Assembly (NCBI GenBank): GCA_019637635.1
Contig: JAHBVI010000023.1
Location: forward strand, 1-64,000
Reading direction: 5' to 3'
Length of the DNA: 64,000 nt
Source of the DNA: Anaerolineae bacterium
GTDB taxonomy: Bacteria; Chloroflexota; Anaerolineae; Promineifilales; Promineifilaceae
The position numbers and the translations under genes are program-made. The notes below the pieces were generated by a model. The model saw only the letters and a list, made by a program, of their open reading frames with translations, searched no databases and was not told the origin of the DNA. Positions 50,339 to 58,803 of the stretch are shown here, piece by piece. How positions within the stretch are numbered: position 1 is the stretch's first letter; each line of letters opens with the position of its first letter.

Positions 50339-52429
50339 ATGATGATGAATGAGGCCCCAACCCTGACGACCCGGCATGTGCATCACTTGTGGCAGGCTTT
50401 ATCGGCTGAATTGGCCAGCGTATTTGATGCGCACGGCGTCTGTGCGGTGGTTGCCAGCGAAGTAGCCGCGTTTTGTGGTGTCACGGCCGTTGTTGGCATC
50501 AGCGACCCCTTCAAAAAATACTTCGACGTGTGGGTGTGCCAGCCAGATGGCGCCATCGAACAAATCCGTTGGGATAATACCAAAGCCAGCTTCTACCCCC
50601 TCATTGAAGAAGACCAACCCACACTGGCCGACAAATTCAGCCGCCCCCCCGCTGAACTGGTACACAGCGCCCTCTGGCAGCTCCCCCACGAACAAATCCT
50701 GGCGCTGCCCTTGCCCGCGCCCGGCGAATATCAGCCGCTTACGCCGCCCGGTATCCTCTGCCTGATAGACCCGCCACCTGATTGCCCGCTCACTTTGGAT
50801 AATCTGCCGCCATTGGGCGTTTTCATTACCACCATACTGGATCGCACCTTTTTGCGCCATACCGTCCACCGTCAGGACATCGAATTTGCCGTCGTCTCCG
50901 ACATCAGCTTTGCCCTCACGTCCACGCTCAGCCTGCAAAACATCTACAAGCAGTTGATGGGGTCGGTGAAACGCACCCTCAACGTCGGTTCTGTCTCTGT
51001 GGGCCTGATTGACCCCCCGACAGGTGACATCATCTTTGTGGACATGTTGTTGGGTGATATGTTCAAAGATTTGCCACCACTGCGCTTGAAAAGTGGGCAA
51101 GGCATTGCCGGGTGGGTGGCCGATAATCGCCAGCCGCTCATCATCAATGATGTCTATGCCGACAACCGCTTCTTTGCCCGTTTTGACCGCCAGTCAGGCT
51201 TCCACACCGACTCCATGATTTGTATCCCCTTGCAAGTAGAAGAACGGGTGATTGGCGTCTTACAGGCCATCAACAAAGTGGGCGGTGAATTTATTGAAAA
51301 TGATTTGCGCCTGTTGCAGGCTATCGGCGGCCCATTGGCGGCGGCCATTGAAAATGCCGGGTTACATGCCGAAGTATTGGCCGAAAAGCGGCGCATTGAA
51401 ACCATCTTCGCCAGCATGTCTGAGGGTATGTTGACGGTCAATGCCGATGGGTTTGTCACCCATGCCAATGACGCCCTGCTCAGTCTGCTGCGGCAAGAGG
51501 CCGTTCATTTGCTGGGCCAGCCCGCCCACAAGATGATCCGCTTTTCCACCGGCGACCTGCCGGATTTTATGCAGCAGGTCTTGCAGGACGCCGATGAATA
51601 CCCGCAACTGGCCACCAATTTGTACCAGAGTGATGGGCAAATGGTGCCCGTGTTGGTCAGCGGCGCGCCCATTTACCATGACGATGGTACGGTCAGCGAG
51701 ATTATTTTTGTTTTTAGTGACCTGCGCCAGATTCGGGAAGTGGAGCGGATGCGGGATGACTTTTTCCACGGCATCATTCACGAACTGCGTACCCCATTGG
51801 CTACCATTTTGATGTATGCCCGTCTGCTGCGTGAAGGCAAGGCGCAGCAGAAAGAGAAAGCCGACCGTTTTCTAGGTGTCATTGAGCGGGAAAGCGACCG
51901 GCTGCAAAAAATGGTGCGGCAGATGTTGGAACTGGCCAAGATGGAAGCGCGCGAATTTCAACGCGGCGCGGAGCCGGTGCGGCTGAACCCGTTATTTGAG
52001 GAAATTTTGCCACCATTGGCCGACCGGGCCTCCGAAAAAGGGTTGACTTTCCGCCAGAAGATTCAGCCAGACTTGCCGCCGGTATTGGGCAGCCAGGATT
52101 CTTATCATCTGGTTATTAAGAATCTGGTGGAAAATGCCATCAAGTTCACGCTGTCGGGCACAGTCCGGGTGGATGCCTGGAGTGAAAACGGATCGGTGCT
52201 GGTGAAGGTGCAGGATGAGGGCATTGGCATTCCTGAACAGGCGATGCCCAATTTGTTTGGCCGCTTTTTCCGGGCGCAAACGGCCGTAGAACGGGGCATT
52301 GCCGGTACTGGCCTGGGTCTCTATATGGTCAAAGAAGCGGTCGAGAACTATAATGGCACCATTGCGGTAAACAGCAAAGAGGGGAAGGGGACGACGTTTA
52401 CGGTGCGATTGCCAATTACAGAAGAGTAG
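50339..52429 (+). CDS. GAF-PAS sensor histidine kinase
   Basis: A 696-residue cytoplasmic kinase without membrane segments. The N-terminal ~170 residues are unassigned; a GAF domain covers ~185-345 (KSGQGIAGWVADNRQPLIINDVY), a PAS domain ~360-475 (SEGMLTVNADGFVTHANDALLSLL), the H-box is near residue 485 (FFHGIIHELRTPLATILMYA), and the ATPase motifs follow (NLVENAIKF, DEGIGIPE, GTGLGLYMVKEAVE). No adjacent response regulator. ATGs at 50339 and 50342 lie together without a clear ribosome site. Confidence 0.9.
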   Translation: MMMNEAPTLTTRHVHHLWQALSAELASVFDAHGVCAVVASEVAAFCGVTAVVGISDPFKKYFDVWVCQPDGAIEQIRWDNTKASFYPLIEEDQPTLADKFSRPPAELVHSALWQLPHEQILALPLPAPGEYQPLTPPGILCLIDPPPDCPLTLDNLPPLGVFITTILDRTFLRHTVHRQDIEFAVVSDISFALTSTLSLQNIYKQLMGSVKRTLNVGSVSVGLIDPPTGDIIFVDMLLGDMFKDLPPLRLKSGQGIAGWVADNRQPLIINDVYADNRFFARFDRQSGFHTDSMICIPLQVEERVIGVLQAINKVGGEFIENDLRLLQAIGGPLAAAIENAGLHAEVLAEKRRIETIFASMSEGMLTVNADGFVTHANDALLSLLRQEAVHLLGQPAHKMIRFSTGDLPDFMQQVLQDADEYPQLATNLYQSDGQMVPVLVSGAPIYHDDGTVSEIIFVFSDLRQIREVERMRDDFFHGIIHELRTPLATILMYARLLREGKAQQKEKADRFLGVIERESDRLQKMVRQMLELAKMEAREFQRGAEPVRLNPLFEEILPPLADRASEKGLTFRQKIQPDLPPVLGSQDSYHLVIKNLVENAIKFTLSGTVRVDAWSENGSVLVKVQDEGIGIPEQAMPNLFGRFFRAQTAVERGIAGTGLGLYMVKEAVENYNGTIAVNSKEGKGTTFTVRLPITEE

Positions 52430-52438
52430 CAGTTTGCG

Positions 52439-52472
52439 TATGGCGGCACTTGCCCAGGCGCAAGCTGCCATA
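52439..52472. repeat. Imperfect hairpin between kinase and desulfurase genes
   Basis: TATGGCGGCACTTGC and GCAAGCTGCCATA form ~12 pairs. An in-frame ATG at 52440 lies in its left arm, which is why the desulfurase start is placed at 52479. Confidence 0.6.
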
Positions 52473-52478
52473 TGCAAG

Positions 52479-53654
52479 ATGAAACACATACACATTTACC
52501 TCGATCACGGCGCGTCTACGCCGGTTCATCCCCAGGTGATTGAAGCGATGATGCCGTTTTGGACGGATTTTTACGGGAATCCGTCGTCGGCGCATGCCCA
52601 CGGCCGTGACGCCGGTTTTGCTCTGGAAGAAGCCCGCCGTACATTGGCCGAGCTATTGGGCGCACGTTCCAACGAAATTGTCTTCACCGGCTGCGGCTCG
52701 GAGAGCGATAACCTGGCGGTGCGCGGGGTGATGTGGAATGCGCGGTTGCAAGGACGGGGCAACCACCTGATAACCAGTTGTATTGAACATGAGGCGGTGC
52801 TGGAAACGGCCGTGCAACTGCGCGACCTCTTTGGCTTTGACGTAACCATTTTGCCGGTGGATGGGTACGGCCGTGTCTCCCCCGATGATGTGCGCGCCGC
52901 CTTGCGCCCCGATACCGCTCTCGTCTCTATCATGGCCGCCAATAATGAGATTGGCACCATACAGCCCATCCTGGAAATTGGGGCCATCACACGGGAACAT
53001 GGCGCATTGTTCCACACCGACGCGGTGCAGGCGGGGGCCACCACGCGCTGGAATCTGGCGGAAATGCCTATTGATTTGCTCACCCTGGCCCCGCACAAAT
53101 TTTACGGGCCGAAAGGAGTGGGCATTCTTTATGTGCGCGACGGTATCCGGCTGGTTTCGGCGTTAACGGGTGGGGGGCAGGAAGACGGCCGTCGTTCCGG
53201 CACGGTCAATGTGGCCTTTGCGGTAGGCGCGGCGCAGGCGTTGCAACTGGCGCAGGTGCAGTTGGACGAGCGCATCGCCCACTATACCCGGCTGCGTGAC
53301 CATCTCATCGCCGGGGTGCTGGCGACCATTCCGGCCGACGACATTCGCCTGACCGGGCACCCCACCGAACGACTGCCACACCATGCCAGTTTTGCCCTGC
53401 GCGGTTTGAGTGGGAATGATCTGCTCATTCATTTAGATATGGCCGGGTTTAGTGCCAGCAGCGGCTCCGCCTGCAAAACGGGCAATCCCAAACCCTCGGC
53501 CATCTTGCAAGCCATTGGCCTGGGCGCGGAGTGGACATTAGGCGGCCTGCGTTTTACTGTCGGCGCGCAGAATAGTCTGGCCGATGTAGACGCTTTGATT
53601 ACCGCTTTGCCGCGTGTAGTAGGGCAGGTACGACAGTTTAGCCAGAAGGAGTGA
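52479..53654 (+). CDS. Cysteine desulfurase (NifS/IscS-type)
   Basis: A 391-residue PLP enzyme that removes sulfur from cysteine as a persulfide for Fe-S clusters, thiolated tRNA or cofactors. IYLDHGASTPVHP at the N-terminus, CIEHEAVLE, FHTDAVQ (PLP Asp), TLAPHKFYGPKG (PLP lysine), and the active Cys in FSASSGSACKTG mark class I/II desulfurases. ATG 52479 gives a standard N-terminus; 52440 is possible. No Fe-S scaffold gene adjoins. A three-stem hairpin follows the stop, and the FdrA gene comes next. Confidence 0.92.
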   Translation: MKHIHIYLDHGASTPVHPQVIEAMMPFWTDFYGNPSSAHAHGRDAGFALEEARRTLAELLGARSNEIVFTGCGSESDNLAVRGVMWNARLQGRGNHLITSCIEHEAVLETAVQLRDLFGFDVTILPVDGYGRVSPDDVRAALRPDTALVSIMAANNEIGTIQPILEIGAITREHGALFHTDAVQAGATTRWNLAEMPIDLLTLAPHKFYGPKGVGILYVRDGIRLVSALTGGGQEDGRRSGTVNVAFAVGAAQALQLAQVQLDERIAHYTRLRDHLIAGVLATIPADDIRLTGHPTERLPHHASFALRGLSGNDLLIHLDMAGFSASSGSACKTGNPKPSAILQAIGLGAEWTLGGLRFTVGAQNSLADVDALITALPRVVGQVRQFSQKE

Positions 53655-53700
53655 AACACATTTATGTGTTTTATGGAACACGTAAACGTGTTCCACTCCT
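53648..53700. repeat. Three-way-junction hairpin between cysteine desulfurase and fdrA
   Basis: Outer stem AGGAGTG / CACTCCT encloses two inner hairpins, AAACACA/TGTGTTT and GGAACACGT/ACGTGTTCC. It includes the desulfurase stop codon. Confidence 0.78.
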
Positions 53701-53720
53701 TAGGAAAACAGGGAGTGAGA

Positions 53721-55427
53721 ATGACTGATTTACAGGCCGAAGTGCGGCCAGGCGCGTATTACGATTCGGTGGTGCTAATGCAGTTGCAAAAGGGGCTGGC
53801 GGCGCTGCCTGGCGTGGTGGATGCCGGTGTGGTCATGGCCACCGACGCCAATAAAGAACTGCTGGCGGCGATGGGACTGCTGCCGGAGGGGATTCAGGCT
53901 AAGGCGGATGATCTGCTGATTGTAGTGCAGGGCAAAAACAAAAAAGCGACGCAGGCGGCGCTGGCACAGGTGAACGAGTTGTTGCAGCAGCGGCGAGGTG
54001 GGGCGGTGCAAACATTCCGGCCAAAGAGTTTGCACACGGCCGTCACCCAACTTCCTGTTGGCCAACTCCCTTCTTTCCAAATTACCCTTATCTCCGTACC
54101 GGGCCGCTACGCCGCCAATGTTGCCGAAGACGCCCTGAACCTGGGCCAACACGTCTTCCTCTACAGCGACAACGTGCCCCTGGCCGACGAAGTGCGCCTG
54201 AAACAAATCGCCCGCGCCAAAGGTTTGTTGTTGATGGGGCCGGATTGTGGCACGGCCGTGATCAACGGCATCGGTCTCGGTTTCGCCAATCGCGTCCGGC
54301 GCGGGCGCATTGGCATCGTGGCCGCCTCCGGCACCGGCCTGCAAGCGGTCAGCACCGAAATCCACAACCTGGGCGGCGGTATCTCCCAGGCCATTGGCGT
54401 CGGCGGCCGTGATTTGAAGGAGGAAGTGGGCGGCATCACCACCTGGCAGGCGTTGGATTTGTTGCAGCGGGATGCGGAAACGGCCGTGATCGTCCTCGTC
54501 TCTAAACCACCCGCCGACCGGGTAGCGGCCACGCTGCTGCGCGCTGCCCAAAGCGGCGACAAACCCGTCATCGTCAATTTCATCGGTTATGCGCCGCCGG
54601 GCCGCCGCCTGGGGAACCTGTTCTTCACCTCCGGCCTGGTGGATGCCGCCGAACATGCCGTGCGCCTGAGTGGGGAAGTGGTGGCGCTGCGGGAAGAGCG
54701 ACGGCCGTTAGGTGGCTATTTGCGCGGCCTCTTTTCCGGCGGCACCCTGGCCTATGAGATGCTGCTGGGGCTGCAAGCCGTCCTCACGCCGCTCTACAGC
54801 AATATCCCCATCCGCCCCCACCAACAGTTGCCCGATCTGATGCAAAGCCGGGCGCACACCATTCTCGACCTGGGCGAAGATGCCTTTACCCAGGGCCGCC
54901 TGCACCCCATGATGGACAACGATTTGCGCCTGCGCCGCCTGCGCCAGGAAACGGCCGATCCCGACGTAGACATGATCGTGCTGGATGTGGTGCTGGGCGA
55001 AGGGGCGCATCCCGACCCGGCGGCGGAACTGGCCCCGGCCATCGCCGAAGCCGCACGGGCGGATAAACGGGTGGTCGCTATTGTGGTGGGTACGGAGCTA
55101 GACCCGCAAGACCTGAACAGCCAGATCGAACGGCTGGCGGCGGCGGGGGCGCACATTTTTCCCAATGTCAGCGAGGCGCTCGATTACGTGTATAACCGGC
55201 TGCCGCCGCCTACCCGCGATTTTCCGCCGGTGTCGTTGGCTGCTTTTACCGGGGAGGGGTTAACGGCCGTGAACGTCGGCCTGGAATCGTTCTATGAGAG
55301 CGTGATCGGGCAGGGTGGTGGCGCGGGGAACGCACAAGCCGTGCAGGTTGATTGGCGCCCCCCGGCCGGCGGTAATGAAAAACTCATGGCGATCTTGGCC
55401 AAAATGAAACAAGGAAATGGGCAATAA
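53721..55427 (+). CDS. fdrA: FdrA family protein (oxamate carbamoyltransferase subunit-like)
   Basis: A 568-residue protein with the succinyl-CoA-synthetase-like layout of FdrA: KADDLLIVVQGK, LLLMGPDCGTAVINGIGLGFANRVRRG, then VAASGTGLQAVSTEIHNLGGGISQAIGVGGRDLKEEVGG, and LFSGGTLAYEMLL further on. In E. coli FdrA works with the DUF1116 protein YlbE and a third partner in allantoin/oxamate metabolism (AllFGH naming), where oxamate is carbamoylated or carbamoyl phosphate released. A DUF1116 gene is 2 kb downstream. GGAG lies 6 bases upstream of ATG 53721. The P450 gene starts 3 bases after its stop. Confidence 0.86.
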   Translation: MTDLQAEVRPGAYYDSVVLMQLQKGLAALPGVVDAGVVMATDANKELLAAMGLLPEGIQAKADDLLIVVQGKNKKATQAALAQVNELLQQRRGGAVQTFRPKSLHTAVTQLPVGQLPSFQITLISVPGRYAANVAEDALNLGQHVFLYSDNVPLADEVRLKQIARAKGLLLMGPDCGTAVINGIGLGFANRVRRGRIGIVAASGTGLQAVSTEIHNLGGGISQAIGVGGRDLKEEVGGITTWQALDLLQRDAETAVIVLVSKPPADRVAATLLRAAQSGDKPVIVNFIGYAPPGRRLGNLFFTSGLVDAAEHAVRLSGEVVALREERRPLGGYLRGLFSGGTLAYEMLLGLQAVLTPLYSNIPIRPHQQLPDLMQSRAHTILDLGEDAFTQGRLHPMMDNDLRLRRLRQETADPDVDMIVLDVVLGEGAHPDPAAELAPAIAEAARADKRVVAIVVGTELDPQDLNSQIERLAAAGAHIFPNVSEALDYVYNRLPPPTRDFPPVSLAAFTGEGLTAVNVGLESFYESVIGQGGGAGNAQAVQVDWRPPAGGNEKLMAILAKMKQGNGQ

Positions 55428-55430
55428 ACT

Positions 55431-56609
55431 ATGGAATTTAATCCACTTTCACCCGAATTTCGGCTAAATCCCTATCCCTTTTATGACATGCTGCGCACCC
55501 ATGCGCCGATTTTCTTCTGGGAACCGTGGCAGTTCACCTTCCTGTCCGGTTACGAAGATTGCGCCGCCCTGCTGCGCGACAACCGCCTGGGGCGCGGCCA
55601 TTTTGACGATTCCATGGCCCCCGCCTCGCAGAAAGATTTAGTACGTATGCAGGCTGATTGGATGCTCCTGAAAGACCCCCCCGACCATACCCGCCTGCGC
55701 GGACTCGTCTACAAGGCATTTACGCCGCGCATGGTGGAGCAACTACGCGCCACCATCCAAACCATCACCGACCAACTGCTGGACACTGTGCAGGCTCAGG
55801 GCGAAATGGATCTCATCGCCGACCTGGCCTACCCGCTGCCCGTCACCGTCATCGCCGAAATGTTGGGCATTCCCCTGGATGCCCGCGAGCAATTCCATGA
55901 TTGGTCCAATGCGTTGGCATTGACGCTGGACATGACAGATGACACGGCCGTGTACGATCAAGGTTCCGTCGCCGCCGCCCGCTTCACCGAATATCTGGCC
56001 GACCTGGCCGAACAACGCCGCCGCTCCCCGAAAAACGATCTACTCAGCGCCCTGGTCAGTGTGGAAGAAGCGGGCGACCACCTGACGGCTAACGAACTCT
56101 ACGCCACTTGTGCCCTGCTCTTTGTGGCCGGGCACGAAACGACCATCAACCTGATTGGCAACGGCACGTTGGCCTTGCTGCGCCACCCGGATCAATTTGA
56201 ACTGTTCAAACGCGAACCGGAATTGGTGAAAACGGCCGTAGAAGAGTTCCTGCGTTACGACAGCCCCGTGCAAATGACCGCCCGCATCGTTCTGGAAGAA
56301 ATGGAACACAAAGGGCACACCTTCCAACGCGGCTCCCAAATTGCCTTCCTGCTAGGCGCAGCCAACCACGATCCCGAACGCTTTGAAAACCCGGCCCAAT
56401 TGGACATTACCCGCCAGAAAAACCAGCACCTCTCCTTTGGCGGCGGCATCCATTACTGCCTGGGCGCACCCCTGGCCCGCCTGGAAGGAGAAATCGCCTT
56501 CACTACCCTCCTGCGCCGAATGCCCAACCTGCACCTGGCCATAGACACCCCCACCTACACCGACAACTACCTGCTGCGTGGCCTTAAAAGCCTGCCCGTC
56601 ACGTTTTAG
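55431..56609 (+). CDS. Cytochrome P450
   Basis: A 392-residue soluble bacterial P450. I-helix AGHETT (near residue 237), ExxR as EEFLRY (near residue 271) and the heme loop FGGGIHYCLGA with the thiolate Cys (near 347) are intact. It hydroxylates or oxidises an unknown substrate with electrons from a ferredoxin, none encoded nearby. It follows fdrA with a 3-base gap, so it is probably cotranscribed, an unusual partner for that protein. No other biosynthetic gene is close, so I do not call a natural-product cluster. Confidence 0.93.
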   Translation: MEFNPLSPEFRLNPYPFYDMLRTHAPIFFWEPWQFTFLSGYEDCAALLRDNRLGRGHFDDSMAPASQKDLVRMQADWMLLKDPPDHTRLRGLVYKAFTPRMVEQLRATIQTITDQLLDTVQAQGEMDLIADLAYPLPVTVIAEMLGIPLDAREQFHDWSNALALTLDMTDDTAVYDQGSVAAARFTEYLADLAEQRRRSPKNDLLSALVSVEEAGDHLTANELYATCALLFVAGHETTINLIGNGTLALLRHPDQFELFKREPELVKTAVEEFLRYDSPVQMTARIVLEEMEHKGHTFQRGSQIAFLLGAANHDPERFENPAQLDITRQKNQHLSFGGGIHYCLGAPLARLEGEIAFTTLLRRMPNLHLAIDTPTYTDNYLLRGLKSLPVTF

Positions 56610-56684
56610 CGGTTTCCCACCCTCTTATTGGCAAATGGAGTATACTGCCATTACTTGACGGTAATCTTGTAAGGAAACAGGAAA

Positions 56685-57002
56685 ATGGCTCAAATTTCAA
56701 CGATGCCCGGTTGGACGTTTTCTCAACTCAACAAACTGCGCAAACAGCAGCCTGAACTGGTAGACAAGGCCCTGGCAGACATGATGCAGTCAAACCAGGA
56801 ACTACGCTGGTCGCTGGTCTTAACCGCCTACCTGGATGAAGAAATAAATCTGGGCAAAGCAGCCGAACTGCTTGGGCTATCAGAATTAGAATTGCGCGAA
56901 CGATTTATAGAATTGGGTGTTCCTTTGCGTCTTGGGCCGGCCGACCTGGTTGAAGCACAAGCCGAAGCCAATGCCTTGCGCACCTGGATGGCAGACAAAT
57001 AA
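56685..57002 (+). CDS. UPF0175-type antitoxin
   Basis: A 105-residue protein whose core (LTAYLDEEINLGKAAELLGLSELELRERFIELGVPLR) is the UPF0175 helix-turn-helix-like motif, the usual antitoxin partner of DUF3368 PIN toxins. The N-terminal ~40 residues are an extra helical segment. The toxin gene starts 6 bases after its stop. Upstream is TTGACGGTAATCTTGTAAGG with a possible ribosome site (AAGGAAAC). Confidence 0.86.
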   Translation: MAQISTMPGWTFSQLNKLRKQQPELVDKALADMMQSNQELRWSLVLTAYLDEEINLGKAAELLGLSELELRERFIELGVPLRLGPADLVEAQAEANALRTWMADK

Positions 57003-57008
57003 TAGCGC

Positions 57009-57491
57009 ATGTTTTTGCTGGACAATACAGTCCTTTCCAACTTTGCTTTGGTTGGACAGGCATCTTTACTGCATAAAATTTTGGGGAATACGGCCGTAAC
57101 GACAACGGCCGTATTGACCGAATTCAATCAGGGCGTAACTGCCCACCGTGTACCGGCAACTGACTGGACATGGCTGACCGTCACCGAACCAGACCCCGAA
57201 GAAACGAAACTCTACACAAACCTCTTGGCACGTATCAATGCTGGCGAAGCATCTTGCCTGGCTGTGGCTGCTAAACGCAACGGCCGTTTGGTGACAGATG
57301 ACCGCGATGCCCGCCAGATTGCCATGCAAATGCAAGTGCCGGTTAGTGGTACATTAGGTATCCTGGTGCAACTGGTAGAAAAGAAACATCTCACATTGGC
57401 CGAAGCCAATCTTTTGTTGGAACAAATGATTGCCAAAGGATACCGTTCACCGCTTAAGACCCTGAATTCGTTATTGTCCCCAGCAGAGTGA
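57009..57491 (+). CDS. DUF3368 PIN-domain toxin
   Basis: A 160-residue PIN-fold ribonuclease-like protein. FLLDNTVLSNFALVGQ (first acidic residue), a Glu in AGEASCLAVA and the VTDDRDARQIA pair complete the acidic triad. The C-terminal part (GTLGILVQLVEKKHLT) is typical of DUF3368. It forms a toxin-antitoxin pair with the gene just before it. Its stop is 10 bases before the DUF1116 ATG and within that gene's ribosome site; the toxin may thus share its transcript. Confidence 0.86.
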   Translation: MFLLDNTVLSNFALVGQASLLHKILGNTAVTTTAVLTEFNQGVTAHRVPATDWTWLTVTEPDPEETKLYTNLLARINAGEASCLAVAAKRNGRLVTDDRDARQIAMQMQVPVSGTLGILVQLVEKKHLTLAEANLLLEQMIAKGYRSPLKTLNSLLSPAE

Positions 57492-57501
57492 GGAGGAAGT
57501 G

Positions 57502-58758
57502 ATGATTGATATTGAAAAGGCAAACGAAACGGCCGTGACCCGCATGATGTCCGCCCGCCCCATTTTGCGCACGGTGGCTACCGCCCGTGATGTGATACCG
57601 GGAATGCGGGACGATTTATTGTTACACGCCGGGCCACCCATCACCTGGGAACGCGCCTCTGGCCCGATGAAGGGGGCCATTGTCGGCGCGCTCATTTTTG
57701 AAGGGCGGGCAACCGATTGGGACAGCGCCGAAAAGCTGGTAGCCACCGGGGAGATCAGCCTGGAACCGTGCCACGAACACGACGCTGTGGGGCCAATGGC
57801 CGGCGTCACCTCTGCTTCCATGCAGGTGTACGTGCTGGAAAATGTGACGTTGGGCAACAAGGCGTACTCCAATCTCAACGAAGGGTACGGCAAAGTGCTG
57901 CGTTACGGCGCGTACAGCCCCGATGTGCTGGACAAACTGCGCTGGATGAACCAGGTGATGGGGCCGATGCTGGCCGAGGCGCTGGCGTTCAGCGAAGACG
58001 GGCTGGATATTCGCGCTCTACTTGCCGAAAGCCTGCACATGGGCGATGAAGGGCACAATCGCAACAAGGCCGGGTCGCTGCTCTATGCGGCCAAACTGGC
58101 TCCCCTGCTCGCCCAGACCGGCGCACCCAACGCCGAGAAAGTGCGCGTGCTGCAATTCCTGGCCGACAATGCCCTCAGCGTCCTTAACCCGGTGATGGCC
58201 GCCTGCAAAGCGATGGCCGACGCCGGGCATGGTGTGGCCGGCAGCACCATTATGACCACCATGGCCCGCAACGGCACCGACCTGGGCATTCGCGTCAGCG
58301 GGTTGGGTGGGCGCTGGTTTACCGGCCCGGTGGGGCAGCCGGACGGCCTATACTTCCCCGGCTATACCGCCGCTGACGCCAGCGGTGACATCGGCGACAG
58401 CACCATCACAGAGACGGCGGGTATTGGCGCCTTTGCTATGGCCGCCGCCCCGGCCATCGTCACCTTCATCAGCGGTACGCCGGAGATGGCCGTGAACACC
58501 ACGCTGGAGATGTACGAAATCACCACGGCCGAACACACCGCCTTCACCATTCCCGTCCTCGGTTTCCGGGGCACACCGGTGGGGGTGGATATTCGCAAAG
58601 TGGTGGAATTGGGCATACGGCCGCAAATCAACACCGGCATTGCCCACAAGGACCCCGGCGTGGGGCAGGTGGGCGCGGGGCTGGTGCTGCCGCCGATGAA
58701 CGTGTTTGAAGAGGCGCTGCTGGCGTATGCGGAGCAGTATGGGTTGTTGGGAGATTGA
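57502..58758 (+). CDS. DUF1116 protein (YlbE-like, FdrA partner)
   Basis: A 418-residue protein matching DUF1116: LLLHAGPPITWERASGPMKGA, PCHEHDAVGPMAGVTSASMQV, SLHMGDEGHNRNKAG and MTTMARNGTDLGIRVSGLGGRWF. In E. coli YlbE forms a complex with FdrA and a DUF2877 protein and is needed for oxamate carbamoyltransferase activity. Here P450 and a toxin-antitoxin pair stand between it and FdrA, and no DUF2877 gene or carbamate kinase is present. ATG 57502 has AGGAGG five bases upstream; the GTG at 57499 is too close. The stop (GGA GAT TGA) is in a tandem repeat. Confidence 0.88.
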   Translation: MIDIEKANETAVTRMMSARPILRTVATARDVIPGMRDDLLLHAGPPITWERASGPMKGAIVGALIFEGRATDWDSAEKLVATGEISLEPCHEHDAVGPMAGVTSASMQVYVLENVTLGNKAYSNLNEGYGKVLRYGAYSPDVLDKLRWMNQVMGPMLAEALAFSEDGLDIRALLAESLHMGDEGHNRNKAGSLLYAAKLAPLLAQTGAPNAEKVRVLQFLADNALSVLNPVMAACKAMADAGHGVAGSTIMTTMARNGTDLGIRVSGLGGRWFTGPVGQPDGLYFPGYTAADASGDIGDSTITETAGIGAFAMAAAPAIVTFISGTPEMAVNTTLEMYEITTAEHTAFTIPVLGFRGTPVGVDIRKVVELGIRPQINTGIAHKDPGVGQVGAGLVLPPMNVFEEALLAYAEQYGLLGD

Positions 58759-58803
58759 GAGATTGAGAGATTGCCCAATCTCCTAATCTCCCAATTTCCC
58801 TGT
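58753..58803. repeat. STRR-like repeat bridging two convergent genes
   Basis: GAGATTGA units then inverted CCTAATCT units. It provides the TGA of the DUF1116 gene and, on the minus strand, the last codons (GKLGD) and TAG of the peptidase gene. Confidence 0.82.

Noticed and set aside
55431..58758. Natural-product cluster around the P450
   Set aside because: No synthase, tailoring partners, or transporter of such a cluster; neighbours are FdrA, a toxin-antitoxin pair and DUF1116.
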